A DNA stretch of 9,205 nt from RGIG464 sp045643185 (lineage in GTDB: Bacteria; Myxococcota_A; Bradymonadia; UBA4248). The notes below the pieces were generated by a model. It had not been told where the DNA came from. It saw only the letters and a list, made by a program, of their open reading frames with translations, and searched no databases. Positions 1 through 6,358 of this stretch are shown here, piece by piece (position 1 is the stretch's first letter; every line of letters starts with the position of its first letter). The stretch covers positions 1 to 9,205 of the forward strand of contig JAZUKH010000042.1 of assembly GCA_045643185.1 (NCBI GenBank), read 5' to 3'. The position numbers and the translations under genes are program-made.

Positions 1-1
1 C

Positions 2-17
2 GCAGGCCTAGGCCTGC
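2..17. repeat. Perfect 16-bp palindrome at left edge
   Basis: GCAGGCCTAGGCCTGC reads the same on both strands. It lies directly before an A-rich stretch. It could be the stem of a terminator for a gene to the left, but no T-run follows on the plus strand, and the other flank is outside the window. It could equally be a protein-binding dyad. Function is unassigned. Confidence 0.4.
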
Positions 18-158
18 TCAAAAACAAATATTCAAGAATAAACAAACAAACTGAAAGATATGATCATTGGCTGAGTTGTAACTTTTCCTACATAAAATGA
101 GTAAAATTCTTGCGAAAATTTGTGGGATTCCCTAGAACTGCGCGGCTTTATTGGCGAC

Positions 159-182
159 CAGGTTGAGACGCGTCACAACCTG
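159..182. promoter_or_regulatory. 24-bp imperfect dyad in lepA leader
   Basis: CAGGTTG at 159-165 is the reverse complement of CAACCTG at 176-182, and the centre GACGCGTC (167-174) is itself palindromic. Eleven of twelve base pairs match; the single mismatch is A166/A175. It could be an operator for a dimeric regulator or a long RNA hairpin in the leader. It lies about 190 nt before the lepA start, so a simple repressor site over a proximal promoter is not the obvious reading. Confidence 0.35.
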
Positions 183-234
183 TTTCGACGTGAAACTGTC
201 AAGACTTGCCAACCCCGTCTTGGGCCCTGCCAGG

Positions 235-295
235 AGAAGGGGTCGCGGCGTATTGGACGTCAGGCCAATAGCCGCGCAGGGGAAGGCTTTCCCCT
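235..295 (+). repeat. Two-hairpin palindromic repeat, copy A
   Basis: The 61 bp unit is AGAAGGGG (235-242), a long stem of GCGGCGTATTGG (245-256) against CCAATAGCCGC (265-275) with one bulged G, and a second hairpin GGGGAA-GGCT-TTCCCC (279-294). Outer bases AAGGGG (237-242) and CCCCTT (291-296) can also pair. The reverse complement of 2260-2322 matches it at 51 of 53 arm positions, while the apical loop differs (8 nt here, 10 nt there). Conserved stems with a diverged loop resemble REP/REPIN or MITE-like elements. No transposase is nearby. Confidence 0.75.
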
Positions 296-336
296 TTCAA
301 AAAATGGTTCTGATCTTTCCTCAACCAACTTTCCGA

Positions 337-370
337 TTTTTGGGCCAAAAAGCCCATGCGCATTAGGAAA
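337..370 (+). promoter_or_regulatory. lepA ribosome binding site with overlapping hairpins
   Basis: AGGA at 365-368 lies 4 nt before the lepA ATG, a rather short spacing. Just upstream, T5GG (337-343) can pair with CCA5 (345-351), and TGGGC (341-345) can alternatively pair with GCCCA (352-356); the two hairpins exclude each other. They end 8 nt before the Shine-Dalgarno core, so they could influence access to it, but there is no ligand-binding or attenuator signature to go with them. Confidence 0.35.
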
Positions 371-372
371 AC

Positions 373-2175
373 ATGAAAAACATTCGCAATTTCTGCATTA
401 TTGCTCACATTGACCACGGTAAATCGACCCTAGCTGACCGTCTTATCCAAAAGACGCTTCAGGTTCCGGATCGCGAATTTCGCAACCAGATGCTCGACAC
501 GATGGATCTAGAACGTGAACGCGGCATCACAATCAAAAGTCAGACAGTCTGCCTGCCGTACAAAACGGCCAATGGCGAAGAGATGATCTTTAATTTGATC
601 GACACCCCAGGACACGTGGATTTTAGCTACGAAGTGTCGCGTTCATTGGCTTCGTGCGAGGGTGCCCTGCTTCTGGTCGACGCGAGTCAGGGGGTTGAAG
701 CCCAGACCGTCGCCAACCTCTATATGGCGCTGGAGCACGATCTGACCATCATTCCCGTCATCAACAAGATCGACTTGCCCGCAGCCGACATTGATATGTG
801 TAACGAGCAGATCGAAAACGAGCTTGCGCTGGATCCCCTCGACGCACTGCACACGAGCGCCAAAACGGGCGCCGGCATCGACGAAACGCTCGCCGCCATC
901 GCCGAACGCATTCCTGCCCCTGAAGGCGACCCGAATGCGCCACTCCAGGCCCTCATCTTCGACTCCTTCTACGACTCATACCGCGGCGTCATCATTTATG
1001 TGCGCGTGAAAAACGGCACGCTCAAAACGGGCGACACGATTCGACTCATGTCGACCAATGCCTGCTACGAAACGCAGGAGATCGGCGTCATGCAGCTCAA
1101 ACAGACGCCCAGAAAAACGCTCAGCGCGGGCGAAGTCGGTTACATCATCACCGGTATCAAAAACATCTCAGAAGCACGCGTCGGTGACACGATCACCCTT
1201 GCTGAAGGCGGCTGCGAAGCGCCGCTCGCCGGCTTCAAAGATGTCAAACCCGTCGTCTTCAGCTCCATCTACCCTTTGAGCACCGACGATTTCCCCGAAC
1301 TCGCCGACTCGATGGAAAGACTCAAACTCAACGACGCCTCGCTCGTCTATACCCGCGACTCCTCGTCCATTCTTGGCCAGGGCTTCCGATGCGGTTTTCT
1401 CGGACTGCTTCATCTCGAGATCACCGAGGAACGTCTCGAACGCGAATACGATCAGAGCATCATCCTCACAGCACCGAGCGTCGAATACAAAGTCCATCTT
1501 CGAAATGGCGACGAGATCACCGTCGACAACCCACTTTACTACCCCGATCCCTCCACGATCGATTATTGCGAAGAACCCTTCATTCGTGCCAGTTTCATCG
1601 TCCCAAAAGACTTTGTTGGCGCCGTCATCAACCTCTGCATTTCCCGCCGAGGCAACCAGGCCGGCATGAATTACATCGACACGCGACGCGTCGAACTCAT
1701 TTTCGAACTACCGCTCGCCGAGATCCTCTTCGATTTCTACGATCGACTCAAAACCATCTCGAAAGGCTATGCCTCGTTCGACTATGAATTCCTCGAATAC
1801 AGACGTTCAAAGCTCGTCAAGCTCTCGATCCTCGTCAACCACGAACCGGTCGATGCCCTCAGCGGCCTCGTCCACGAAGAACGCGCCATCGAACGCGCAC
1901 GCATCATCTGCAAACGTCTCTCCGAGACCATCTCACGCCATCAGTTCAAGATCCCCATCCAGGGCGCCATCGGCGGCAACATTATTGCCCGTGAAACCGT
2001 CAATCCCGTTCGAAAAGACGTTTTGGCCAAGTGCTACGGCGGCGACATCACGCGAAAACGCAAACTTCTCGAAAAACAAAAAGCCGGTAAAAAGCGCATG
2101 ATGCAGATCGGCGAAGTCGAGATCCCGCAAAAAGCCTTCCTCGCCGTCCTCAAAAACGACGAAGACGAAAACTAG
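373..2175 (+). CDS. lepA: Elongation factor 4 (LepA)
   Basis: EF4 is a ribosome-associated translational GTPase that acts on stalled or mistranslocated ribosomes and in ribosome biogenesis. All G motifs are present: G1 AHIDHGKST (residues 11-19), G2 RGIT (50-53), G3 DTPGH (77-81), G4 NKID (131-134) and G5 SAK (162-164). After the GTPase domain come the beta-barrel and EF-G-like domains, and then the LepA-specific C-terminal domain with KCYGGDITRKRKLLEKQK near residues 555-572. The length of 600 aa is normal for the family and the gene is intact. The start follows an AGGA at 365-368. In many proteobacteria lepB (signal peptidase I) follows lepA; here lepA stands alone, followed by its own terminator, and is bracketed by the two repeat copies. 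Identification is near certain. Confidence 0.98.
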   Translation: MKNIRNFCIIAHIDHGKSTLADRLIQKTLQVPDREFRNQMLDTMDLERERGITIKSQTVCLPYKTANGEEMIFNLIDTPGHVDFSYEVSRSLASCEGALLLVDASQGVEAQTVANLYMALEHDLTIIPVINKIDLPAADIDMCNEQIENELALDPLDALHTSAKTGAGIDETLAAIAERIPAPEGDPNAPLQALIFDSFYDSYRGVIIYVRVKNGTLKTGDTIRLMSTNACYETQEIGVMQLKQTPRKTLSAGEVGYIITGIKNISEARVGDTITLAEGGCEAPLAGFKDVKPVVFSSIYPLSTDDFPELADSMERLKLNDASLVYTRDSSSILGQGFRCGFLGLLHLEITEERLEREYDQSIILTAPSVEYKVHLRNGDEITVDNPLYYPDPSTIDYCEEPFIRASFIVPKDFVGAVINLCISRRGNQAGMNYIDTRRVELIFELPLAEILFDFYDRLKTISKGYASFDYEFLEYRRSKLVKLSILVNHEPVDALSGLVHEERAIERARIICKRLSETISRHQFKIPIQGAIGGNIIARETVNPVRKDVLAKCYGGDITRKRKLLEKQKAGKKRMMQIGEVEIPQKAFLAVLKNDEDEN

Positions 2176-2203
2176 TCACGCCGCCCAAATATCAAGATCA
2201 ACC

Positions 2204-2257
2204 GTCCGTCACGATGATGTCTGACATTAAAAAACATCCTGACGGACCATTTATTTT
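2204..2257 (+). terminator. Intrinsic terminator of lepA
   Basis: GTCCGTCA (2204-2211) pairs with TGACGGAC (2240-2247), and the stem can be extended inward by GATGT/ACATC with small bulges. The loop is A-rich and the stem is followed by a T-rich run at 2250-2257. It lies 28 nt after the lepA stop, as expected for a factor-independent terminator. The long loop makes it less compact than textbook examples. Confidence 0.65.
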
Positions 2258-2259
2258 GG

Positions 2260-2322
2260 AGGGGAAAGCCTTCCCCTACGCGGCTATTGGCGAATGATCG
2301 CCAATACGCCGCTACCCCTTCT
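2260..2322 (-). repeat. Two-hairpin palindromic repeat, copy B
   Basis: This is the inverted partner of 235-295. Read on the minus strand it has the same AGAAGGGG start, the same GCGGCGTATTGG/CCAATAGCCGC stem with the same bulged G, and the same GGGGAA-GGCT-TTCCCC hairpin at its end. The central stem is longer here because the apex adds CGA/TCG pairs around a TCAT loop (on the minus strand). In both copies the small GC hairpin faces lepA. It lies between the lepA terminator and the 3' end of the flippase gene, so in minus-strand transcripts it would form stable structure, perhaps protecting that mRNA end. Confidence 0.75.
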
Positions 2323-2344
2323 GCCTACGGCATGCACGACGGGA

Positions 2345-3835
2345 TTATGACTTCGTACTCGTGTGCGGTCGCTTGAGCCATTTCACGTAAACGGCGATGC
2401 AGGCCAACATGATGAGGGCTTCAATGACAATGTGGAGCCATGGTTCCCACGGCAGCTGATGACGATAGAGGTATGGCACGACAGACAAAAGCGACATCAC
2501 ACCTGTAAAAATGAGCGACGGACGAATACTTTTGAACGTCGAACGGAAGCCGATATCGATAAAAGGCCGAGAAAGCACACGATGCACGCAAAAGAGCGGC
2601 AAAAATAACACGATCCAGGCACAGAACATCACTTTAAGTGACAGTTCTTCGCTCACGCCAAGTGCCTGGCACGTTCCAAGCGATGTCATAAAAAACACGG
2701 CAATGAGCACGAGTTCAGCCAACGCGGCTTTGAGCGCATAACCGGAATGCCCACACGCGCGATACAGCTCTGGAAACGTCTGCATCAAGGCTTTCAAAAA
2801 CGCCACGACCAACGCAAGCGGCATGAACGACAAAGCCCACAACCACTCTCCGTCATTGATCAGCATAAAAATATCTTCGGCACAGAAAAAGATCGCCACG
2901 ATCGGAACCGCACAAAAAATACCAATATTGCTTTGATTCCAGCTGAAGACGCTCGTCAGCTCCGCACGATCCTCTTTAATTTTGGCAAACACGGGGAACG
3001 AACTGCGGTTCACCACATTCATGAGCGCAAGGGCTGGCGTCATGGCCACTTCATAGCCTACGCGATAAAGTCCAAGCGTCGATTCACCAAAGAATTTACC
3101 CACGATGAAATAATGAAAATACTTGTTCAATGACTCGCCGAGGGTCGCCAGACAGTGTTTGTAGCCAAACTTGATGTAACGCTTGCATTCGTGAATATCG
3201 AAATGAAAACGCGGCACGAATTTGGACAAGATAAAACTGCCGACACAAGTGAAAATTCCGTTAAATACGTTCGGAATGACGAGACACCACGCGCCATAAT
3301 CCATCATGGCCAGCACGATCTTCGCAACGTCGCACATAAAAACCGTGAACGTGTTGAGCGCACTGATCTTTTGAAACTCAAGACGACGATTGATCAATCC
3401 CATGGGCACAGCGAGCACGCTCATAAAGAACAACTTGACGACCCCCGCCAACATGAGTGGAATGAGTACATCGTTGTTGTAAAACCTGGATACGGGAATG
3501 ACACCAATAGAAAGCAACAACGACGCCCCAAGGCCAAAAAGCACCGTAAACCAGAACAGCGAATACGCTTCATTAACGGTGGCATTCTTGTCCTGAACAA
3601 ATGCCGGTTCAACGCCGAAAGATTTGAAGGACTCAATAATGGCGGCAAAACTCACCGCGAGCGTCCCCAACCCCATATCGGCTTTGGAAATGAACATCAT
3701 GACGATGACGATCGTCACGGAATCGAGGATCTGTGTCGCCATGCTCGCAAATCCAAGCCACACAAAACCAGATTTAATGTTCTTTTTTGGATCTTTTATA
3801 TCGCCACTTTTGGGACCAAGATCGTCTTGCGTCAT
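2345..3835 (-). CDS. Wzx-type polysaccharide flippase (MOP superfamily)
   Basis: This is a polytopic inner-membrane protein of 496 aa, consisting almost entirely of hydrophobic helices separated by short charged loops, with about a dozen or more membrane segments by eye. The length and layout fit the oligosaccharide flippases of the MOP superfamily (Wzx/WzxC group), which move undecaprenyl-linked glycans across the inner membrane. Typical motifs are RRLEFQK (150-156), the stretch VGKFFGESTLGLYRVGYEV (245-263) and NRSSFPVFAKI (276-286). The chosen start is the ATG at 3833-3835 (MTQDDLGPK); a TTG at 3854-3856 directly after an in-frame stop would add seven residues, but neither start has a clear ribosome binding site. 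No glycosyltransferase or polymerase gene is next to it, so substrate and pathway (O-antigen, capsule or exopolysaccharide) cannot be told. It is divergent from the OapA-like gene. Confidence 0.88.
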   Translation of the reverse strand: MTQDDLGPKSGDIKDPKKNIKSGFVWLGFASMATQILDSVTIVIVMMFISKADMGLGTLAVSFAAIIESFKSFGVEPAFVQDKNATVNEAYSLFWFTVLFGLGASLLLSIGVIPVSRFYNNDVLIPLMLAGVVKLFFMSVLAVPMGLINRRLEFQKISALNTFTVFMCDVAKIVLAMMDYGAWCLVIPNVFNGIFTCVGSFILSKFVPRFHFDIHECKRYIKFGYKHCLATLGESLNKYFHYFIVGKFFGESTLGLYRVGYEVAMTPALALMNVVNRSSFPVFAKIKEDRAELTSVFSWNQSNIGIFCAVPIVAIFFCAEDIFMLINDGEWLWALSFMPLALVVAFLKALMQTFPELYRACGHSGYALKAALAELVLIAVFFMTSLGTCQALGVSEELSLKVMFCAWIVLFLPLFCVHRVLSRPFIDIGFRSTFKSIRPSLIFTGVMSLLSVVPYLYRHQLPWEPWLHIVIEALIMLACIAVYVKWLKRPHTSTKS

Positions 3836-3971
3836 CTCAAAAATCAATCGAATCAATTAAATGTTAGTGATAAAACAGGTTGCCATATTTTTGGCAACGC
3901 CCGTGCTTTACGCACGCCCCTTTTCTAACAAATTTCATCATTTTTCAAACGCATTTCCCAAAAAACGATCG
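3836..3971. promoter_or_regulatory. Divergent spacer with two hairpins
   Basis: This 136 bp gap separates two divergent genes and so should hold promoters for both, but I see no strong -35/-10 pair. It contains a perfect 7-bp stem GTTGCCA (3879-3885)/TGGCAAC (3892-3898) with a T-rich loop, and a 5-bp stem CGTGC (3902-3906)/GCACG (3912-3916) followed by CCCCTTTT. With no gene ending here, these are more likely operator or leader structures than terminators. The second hairpin resembles the repeat hairpin at 7617-7633. Confidence 0.4.
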
Positions 3972-5483
3972 ATGACGAAGGCTAATTTGAAACACTCTAC
4001 GCTTTCAACCTTACTGGCATTCAGAATTTTCGCGTGTATCGTCGGCGCTTCGACGCTGTTTGCGGCACCATCTCTCGTTCAGGCACAAACTGACCCGATG
4101 ACGGCCCAGGCTGACGAAAAAGCTGGCGCCTTAAATCGAGGCGAATTGCTCATGACCGCGCTCAAACGTGAAGGTATCGCCCCGGGACAGGCGCGGTTGG
4201 CCATTAACAGCATTGGCGAAGTGTTTGATTTTCGCCTTTCCCGTGCTGGCGACAAATACGTCTATCGTCTCAACGCCGCGCACAAACTTGAGATGCTGCG
4301 TTATCAACGAAATCAGCACATCTACGAAACAAATTTAGGCGAAGACAACAAGTTTCATGCACGGTTAGTCGATCCCAATGAGATACCTGCACCACGTGAC
4401 GAACGCATTCACCCGCCTCAGACCGAAGGTGCCTACGAAGAAGTCGACGTTGAACGCCCGGCGGCATTGGGCGCGGAGCCCCCAGCTCAGACCGATCAGC
4501 CGACACTGCCCATGGATCCGTTCATGCCACCACTCGGTGACGATGTACGACCGGATGACGATTTTGCACCGGCGGATGCGCCAGTGCAGCCGATCGACGA
4601 AGCACTCGCGAACCGCCCCAGTCCAGATGATGTTCCCGAAGCGCCTCAACCAAGTCTGGTCGGCCAGGATGTCGTGACCCCACCGGCGCCCACAGACATC
4701 GACAACGTTGTGCCGTCGCCCCAACCGGTCGACAACGACCAACCAATCGGCCAGGCATCTCTGGATGCCATTCAGCTTGAGCCCCAGACCGGTTTTGAAC
4801 AAACGCCGTCCATTCTTGATCTCGCCATGGATCCTGAACAGCTGGACAACGCGCAGATCAACGTCCTGCCACAACTTCAACCAGGTCAGGAACCTCGCAT
4901 CATTCCCTTGCCAAATCCAAAACATACCGTCAGAGCCGATTCCACAAAGAGCTATTCCCCATTCAGTCTCGCCCTCGCATGCATCGGCTTTTTAGCCCTC
5001 ATCGCAAGCATTCTTATTACGGTCTGGCCGGCATGGCGTGCGCGTCAACACATCAAAAATGCAGGTCTGACCATCGAAGACGACATTGCCATCGCTAGAC
5101 ATCAGCGGCTCGCCCTCGTCTCACGAAAAAATCACACTTACCTCGTCGCGGTCTCAAACAAAGGCATAAAACTGCTGACTTCCTGTGATGACGACGACGA
5201 ATCTTTACGCGCATGGACTTTCTTCAAACAGAAAACCTATTGGCATCAACTCGCCGATCGACAAATGTCTGACAAACAGTTGAATGAACTCATTCAGTCT
5301 TTTGAAAATGCTGAAAATGCTCGCGAAGACGCCCAGCAAAACACGGACGAGCACGATAAACCGACGCTCAACAATTGTCCGCAACTGCTTGCCTCAAGCA
5401 CACCGACGCTACAAGGCGGCATGATGACGCTCGACAAGCCCAGAGAGTCTTTGGAATTTCAACAAAACACGGCGGAACGCTAA
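3972..5483 (+). CDS. Envelope protein: OapA-like domain, Pro/Asp linker, TM helix, FliO-like domain
   Basis: The chosen ATG at 3972 gives 503 aa beginning with a clear Sec signal (hydrophobic core about 14-33, likely cleavage after VQA at 38). An upstream in-frame ATG at 3861 would place 37 atypical residues before the signal. Residues 54-137 (RGELLMTALKREGIAPGQAR, GEVFDFRLSRAGDKYVY) resemble the OapA/Csd3-type N-terminal domain found in envelope M23 peptidases, but no peptidase domain follows. Residues 138-325 form a low-complexity linker rich in P, D and Q. A membrane helix at 331-353 is followed by WRAR and a short domain at 373-405 (HQRLALVSRKNHTYLVAVSN, then GIKLLTS) that recalls the cytoplasmic part of FliO. 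The predicted topology is N-out, C-in. No flagellar gene is nearby. It starts the three-gene run with the TPR lipoprotein and DUF790. The OapA-like call is moderately sure, the FliO-like call is tentative, and function is unknown. Confidence 0.6.
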   Translation: MTKANLKHSTLSTLLAFRIFACIVGASTLFAAPSLVQAQTDPMTAQADEKAGALNRGELLMTALKREGIAPGQARLAINSIGEVFDFRLSRAGDKYVYRLNAAHKLEMLRYQRNQHIYETNLGEDNKFHARLVDPNEIPAPRDERIHPPQTEGAYEEVDVERPAALGAEPPAQTDQPTLPMDPFMPPLGDDVRPDDDFAPADAPVQPIDEALANRPSPDDVPEAPQPSLVGQDVVTPPAPTDIDNVVPSPQPVDNDQPIGQASLDAIQLEPQTGFEQTPSILDLAMDPEQLDNAQINVLPQLQPGQEPRIIPLPNPKHTVRADSTKSYSPFSLALACIGFLALIASILITVWPAWRARQHIKNAGLTIEDDIAIARHQRLALVSRKNHTYLVAVSNKGIKLLTSCDDDDESLRAWTFFKQKTYWHQLADRQMSDKQLNELIQSFENAENAREDAQQNTDEHDKPTLNNCPQLLASSTPTLQGGMMTLDKPRESLEFQQNTAER

Positions 5484-5494
5484 ACCACGAACTG

Positions 5495-6343
5495 ATGAAT
5501 AGAACTATGCTTTGTCTGAAAAGAAAACTCGAATTATGTCTGGTCGCCGGTCTGATGCTCGGTTGCGCGAGCACGCACCCGGCTCCCGTTGTTGAAACGC
5601 CCGTCGAACCAGCTCCGGTCGAAGTCGCCCAGCCTGTCGATGCCCACCAAAACGATGAACCGGCCTTGTCACCGTTGCGCATAGCCCTGTTAGACGCTCA
5701 AAAAAGCCAGGATGCGCAACAAATCGAGTCTGCTGCACGAAACATCATTGATGCTGATCCAACCAGTGAAGACGCAAAATACGCTTATTTGGCGCTTGCC
5801 GAATTAAACCTCGCTTCGGCCCCTGAAACGGCGCGACTTTTTGTAGAACGAGCCTACGAGATCACACCGAATGACTACGACGTTCAAATGATCTACGGGC
5901 GCATCGCGCACGCCCAAACGCAAACACAAAACAGCGATGACGAGGCGCTAGACCACTTTGCACGTGCCGCCCAGGCAGATACGAAAAACGCGGCGCCGTG
6001 CATTGCCGCAGCCGCGATCCTGCTCAACTACCTCGACATTGAACGCGCCAACGACCAAGCTAAATGCGCCATCGAACGGGAACCCGAACGCTGTGACGCC
6101 ATCGCCATCTTCGCGGACGCGCGTTACGCGGCAAAAGACTATGAATCTGCGGCCAAGGCTTACGAAAACTACATCCAAAAAGACTGCAACCAGTCAGAAG
6201 ACGTCCTCAAACGCCTCGCTAAGCTCAACGAGACCCAGTTGAGCGATCCAAAACGCGCTTGCGAACTCTACAACCAGCTGCTCAACCTTGTTCCAGACGA
6301 TCCCAACTACAAAGCCAGTCGCGATTACCAGTGCGGCCTCTAA
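5495..6343 (+). CDS. TPR-repeat lipoprotein
   Basis: This 282 aa protein begins with a lipoprotein signal: basic LKRK, a short hydrophobic core and the lipobox MLGC with Cys24 as the likely lipid-bearing residue. An alternative ATG at 5507 would shorten it by four residues and keep the signal intact; neither has a strong ribosome binding site. A Pro/Val/Glu-rich spacer (about 27-48) precedes a helical region of TPR-like repeats from about 62 to the end. Repeat ends are marked by IDADP (85-89), ITPND (123-127), REPE (195-198) and VPDDP (266-270), with typical A/Y/L spacing between. TPR lipoproteins usually scaffold envelope protein complexes. It begins 11 nt after the OapA/FliO-like gene and ends 15 nt before the DUF790 gene, so co-transcription is likely. 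The specific partner is unknown. Confidence 0.8.
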   Translation: MNRTMLCLKRKLELCLVAGLMLGCASTHPAPVVETPVEPAPVEVAQPVDAHQNDEPALSPLRIALLDAQKSQDAQQIESAARNIIDADPTSEDAKYAYLALAELNLASAPETARLFVERAYEITPNDYDVQMIYGRIAHAQTQTQNSDDEALDHFARAAQADTKNAAPCIAAAAILLNYLDIERANDQAKCAIEREPERCDAIAIFADARYAAKDYESAAKAYENYIQKDCNQSEDVLKRLAKLNETQLSDPKRACELYNQLLNLVPDDPNYKASRDYQCGL

Positions 6344-6358
6344 TTTTCCAGGTTCATT

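Larger units (their letters stand above)
1..372. other. Non-coding leader upstream of lepA
   Basis: No convincing gene lies here; the short open frames in it overlap each other, have no ribosome binding site and match no family I know. Bases 20-120 are AT-rich and are the likely place for the lepA promoter, but I could not find a -35/-10 pair with good spacing (TTGTAA at 76-81 and TAAAAT at 102-107 are 20 bp apart). Bases 150-360 are rich in inverted repeats: a dyad at 159-182, a CAAGAC/GTCTTG stem at 200-222, the dispersed repeat at 235-295, and overlapping hairpins at 337-356. Whether this is a structured 5' leader or repeat debris cannot be told from one sequence. Confidence 0.6.

Noticed and set aside
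1..372. Structured leader considered as a known riboswitch, T-box or tRNA
   Set aside because: No tRNA cloverleaf, T-box sequence or conserved riboswitch core could be recognised, and much of the structure is explained by the dispersed repeat.
120..417. Overlapping short open frames on both strands upstream of and into the start of lepA
   Set aside because: They overlap each other in several frames, cross the lepA start or the repeat, lack ribosome binding sites and show no recognisable protein features.
235..2322. Inverted repeats around lepA considered as the ends of a transposon
   Set aside because: The enclosed DNA is a housekeeping gene with its own terminator, with no transposase and no visible target-site duplication; a palindromic intergenic repeat family fits better.
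3155..3928. 257-codon open frame on the plus strand, antisense to the flippase
   Set aside because: Its composition is rich in H, R, K and N with no hydrophobic core or motif, as expected for the reverse of a membrane-protein gene; the minus-strand reading gives a clear flippase.
3861..3971. Upstream in-frame ATG for the OapA/FliO-like protein
   Set aside because: It would add 37 residues before a complete signal peptide and would put both hairpins inside the coding region; it has no ribosome binding site.
5375..5494. Upstream in-frame start for the TPR lipoprotein
   Set aside because: It lies deep within the preceding gene and would bury the lipoprotein signal 40 residues inside the protein.
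3972..6343. Idea that these genes belong to a flagellar or type III secretion locus because of the FliO-like domain
   Set aside because: No FliP/Q/R, FlhA/B, ATPase, needle or rod gene is present, and the FliO resemblance is itself weak; the context gives no support.
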